A DNA stretch of 49,520 nucleotides, taken from positions 1 through 49,520 of the forward strand of contig JAFWAA010000008.1 in the NCBI GenBank assembly GCA_017507905.1, read 5' to 3'. This DNA comes from Clostridia bacterium. Lineage in GTDB: Bacteria; Bacillota; Clostridia; Oscillospirales; CAG-272. The notes below the pieces were generated by a model. It was not told where the DNA came from. It was given only the letters and a program-made list of their open reading frames with translations, and did no database searches. This document shows positions 47,893-49,520 of this stretch, in pieces. Within the stretch, counting starts at the first letter, position 1; each line of letters begins with the position of its first letter. The position numbers and the translations under genes are program-made.

Positions 47893-47921
47893 ATTATACC
47901 ACTAAAAGACCAATTTGTCAA
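47893..47921 (-). promoter_or_regulatory. Perfect consensus sigma-A promoter of the small lipoprotein gene
   Basis: Minus strand: TTGACA (47916-47921), 17-base spacer ending TGG, TATAAT (47893-47898). The leader to the ATG at 47867 is only about 20 bases. Confidence 0.87.
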
Positions 47922-47990
47922 CCCTATAAGAATAATTTTTTTCAAAAAATGTGGTAAAATATTCTCATAAGACTAACAAGGAGATTGCTT

Positions 47991-48272
47991 ATGGATGTTA
48001 GTAAAAGAATAATCGCGTTAAGAGAACGGTGTGGATTAACCCAAAACGGATTGGCAGAGAGAGCAGGCGTGTCTCAAACCCATCTGCGCCGCGTAGAGCT
48101 TGGTCAGGCGGATATTACAATCGGACATCTTCAACTCCTTTGTGACGCTATGGGGATATCCCTTCAAGATTTTTTTAAGATTGATTCTGAGGCAGACGAA
48201 ATGTCTTGCGCGATTTCCAAGCTTTCCCCAAAGCAAAAGGTCCTTCTTGCGGCATTTCTTGAAAGCTTATAA
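47991..48272 (+). CDS. XRE-family helix-turn-helix regulator
   Basis: A 93-residue protein with one Cro/C1-type DNA-binding domain: SKRIIALRERCGLTQNGLAE, RAGVSQTHLRRVELGQADIT, then LQLLCDAMGISLQDFF. A short C-terminal helix follows (SKLSPKQKVLLAAFLESL). The ATG at 47991 has AAGGAG 7 bases upstream; a TTG at 47985 is less likely. TGGTAAAAT (47952-47960) is a possible extended -10. It is divergent from the small lipoprotein gene, which it may control. Confidence 0.83.
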   Translation: MDVSKRIIALRERCGLTQNGLAERAGVSQTHLRRVELGQADITIGHLQLLCDAMGISLQDFFKIDSEADEMSCAISKLSPKQKVLLAAFLESL

Positions 48273-48294
48273 ACCGACAATACGCTTTTTTATC

Positions 48295-48351
48295 AAAAAA
48301 TGGACACATCATTCCGCAAAATGCGAAAATGATGTGTCCAACTTTTTTATT
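48295..48351. terminator. Bidirectional hairpin terminator, copy 2 of the duplicated element
   Basis: TGGACACATCATT with AATGATGTGTCCA around a GCAAAATGC core, with A-run and T-run outside. It ends the XRE gene. Confidence 0.87.
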
Positions 48352-48360
48352 GTTTAATTT

Positions 48361-48411
48361 TGTAGGGGTCATTCACGAATGACCCGCGGGCGATTCATGA
48401 ATCGCCCCTAC
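48361..48411. repeat. Composite palindromic repeat (REP-like)
   Basis: Two adjacent hairpins, GGGTCATTC-AC-GAATGACCC (48366-48385) and GGGCGATTC-AT-GAATCGCCC (48388-48407). They lie inside outer arms GTAGGGG (48362-48368) and CCCCTAC (48405-48411). I know closely similar GTAGGGGCGATTC-type palindromes as dispersed repeats in gut Firmicutes; that is recollection, not a search. Confidence 0.8.
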
Positions 48412-48439
48412 GAGGGCGAAAATCCTTACGCCGCAAGGA

Positions 48440-49450
48440 TTACTTCAGCGCTTCCTCGACTGCAACGGCAACCGCAACGGTCATACCAACCATGGGGTTG
48501 TTGCCGGCACCGATCAGTCCCATCATCTCTACGTGAGCGGGGACGGAGGAGGAGCCTGCGAACTGCGCGTCGGAGTGCATACGTCCCATGGTGTCGGTCA
48601 TGCCGTAGGAGGAAGGACCTGCGGCCATGTTGTCGGGATGGAGCGTACGGCCCGTTCCGCCGCCGGAGGCAACGGAGAAGTAGTTTACGCCGTTCTCCTG
48701 GCACCACTTCTTGTAGGTGCCTGCAACGGGATGCTGGAATCTGGTGGGGTTGGTGGAGTTACCGGTGATGGAAACGCCAACGTTCTCCAGCTTCATGATG
48801 GCAACGCCCTCGGGAACGTTGTCGGAGCCATAGCAGTTGACCTTTGCGCGAGGACCGTCGGAGAAGGACTTCTTGCTGATGACGGTGACCTGCTCGGTGT
48901 AGGGATCAAAGGAGGTCTGCACGTAGGTGAAGCCGTTGATGCGGGAAATGATGTAGGCCGCATCCTTGCCAAGTCCGTTGAGAATAACGCGAAGGGGCTT
49001 TACGCGGACCTTGTTTGCGTTCAGCGCGATCTTGATCGCACCCTCGGCAGCGGCGAAGGACTCGTGTCCTGCCAGGAAGCAGAAGCACTCGGTCTCCTCG
49101 GAGAGGAGCATCTTGCCAAGGTTTCCGTGTCCCAGACCAACCTGGCGGTTCTCGGCAACCGATCCGGGAATGCAGAAGCTCTGCAGACCGATACCGATGT
49201 TTGCAGCGGCGGTGGCGGCACTCTTGTCGCCCGTTCTCTCAGCCTCCTTGAGTGCGATGGCTGCGCCTACGGTGTAGGCCCACTTTGCATTCTCAAAGCA
49301 GATGGGCTGGGTCTCCTCAACGATCTTGTAGGGGTTGATGCCTGCCTTCTCGCAGATCTCGCGGCACTCGTCGATGGAGCTGATGCCGTATTTCTTCAGT
49401 GCGGCGAGGATCTTCGCCTCGCGTCTCTCATAACCTTCAAATTTTGCCAT
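48440..49450 (-). CDS. GGGtGRT-family protein
   Basis: A 336-residue protein of the GGGtGRT family, named for the motif seen here in SVASGGGTGRTLHPDNMAAG. Other conserved stretches are GIGLQSFCIPGSVAENRQVG, ETECFCFLAGHESFAAAEGA, MTDTMGRMHSDAQFAGSSSV and GLIGAGNNPMVGMTVAVAVA. There is no signal peptide or membrane helix, so it is cytosolic. The ATG follows AGGAGGGAA. In other genomes, as I recall, it sits next to a NifU-like iron-sulfur scaffold gene; here a gene ends 20 bases upstream. Function not established. Confidence 0.88.
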   Translation of the reverse strand: MAKFEGYERREAKILAALKKYGISSIDECREICEKAGINPYKIVEETQPICFENAKWAYTVGAAIALKEAERTGDKSAATAAANIGIGLQSFCIPGSVAENRQVGLGHGNLGKMLLSEETECFCFLAGHESFAAAEGAIKIALNANKVRVKPLRVILNGLGKDAAYIISRINGFTYVQTSFDPYTEQVTVISKKSFSDGPRAKVNCYGSDNVPEGVAIMKLENVGVSITGNSTNPTRFQHPVAGTYKKWCQENGVNYFSVASGGGTGRTLHPDNMAAGPSSYGMTDTMGRMHSDAQFAGSSSVPAHVEMMGLIGAGNNPMVGMTVAVAVAVEEALK

Positions 49451-49469
49451 GATACATTCCCTCCTTTAA

Positions 49470-49520
49470 TTACTCTTTACGGGGGTCAATGTACTTTGCA
49501 GCATCATTGAATCTACCGTA
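49470..49520 (-). CDS. C-terminal end of an unidentified protein (runs off the window)
   Basis: Sixteen codons and a TAA stop (49470-49472), reading YGRFNDAAKYIDPRKE. It is the gene before the GGGtGRT gene on the same strand, 19 bases away, so the two are probably co-transcribed. By the usual gene order it could be a NifU-like iron-sulfur scaffold, but 16 residues cannot show that. Confidence 0.5.
   Translation of the reverse strand, partial: YGRFNDAAKYIDPRKE

Overview
The window is a 49.5 kb piece of a GC-rich, endospore-forming Firmicute, most likely a member of the class Clostridia; I cannot fix the family. The grounds are a forespore sigma factor gene (sigG), an HPr with both His15 and Ser46, strong GGAGG ribosome-binding sites, consensus sigma-A promoters, a TIGR04086 membrane protein beside yajC, a GGGtGRT-family protein, and fused ABC ATPase/permease proteins. 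Most of the window is chromosomal core. There is no rRNA, prophage, transposase or CRISPR array.

1-13.4 kb: the 5' part of alaS, a cardiolipin synthase, a calcium-type P-ATPase, a lipoprotein and trmL-mnmA, all on the minus strand. These are followed on the plus strand by secA, two unrecognised membrane proteins and a tiny Asn/Gln-rich protein. 13.4-21.4 kb (minus): a fused ATPase/permease with a very large extracytoplasmic loop, a heterodimeric ABC exporter with one degenerate nucleotide site, a TIGR04086 protein and yajC. 21.5-31.3 kb (plus): rimM-trmD; an O-antigen-ligase-like protein with two small single-span proteins; ptsH; then uvrC-rsmD-coaD-DUF308-flippase.

31.4-34.3 kb (minus): a compact operon of a Phd/YefM-like protein, an isolated pre-ATP-grasp-like domain, an Asp/Glu racemase and a MurE-like ligase. 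It looks like a side branch of peptidoglycan or D-amino-acid metabolism and is the most unusual metabolic unit here. 34.5-38.6 kb: a GNAT acetyltransferase, a Nudix hydrolase, the rpsF-ssb-rpsR operon with a candidate S6:S18 leader, a small XRE regulator and a YwaF-like membrane protein. 38.7-39.1 kb holds an array of small hairpins and a tRNA-Val. 39.3-45.8 kb (plus): sigG behind a forespore-type promoter, an Sfp-type phosphopantetheinyl transferase, a second fused ABC protein, and a lipoprotein with a short collagen-like repeat and a beta-helix region. 45.8-49.5 kb: an XRE regulator with a poly-Glu tail, an ArsR-type regulator, a lipoprotein/XRE pair lying between two copies of one hairpin, a palindromic repeat, and a GGGtGRT gene preceded by the last codons of another gene.

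Almost every promoter I could place has exactly 17 bp between -35 and -10, and most carry a TGn extension. Starts were chosen from ribosome-binding sites, so several CDSs begin inside the longest possible reading frame. GTG or TTG starts are noted where used.
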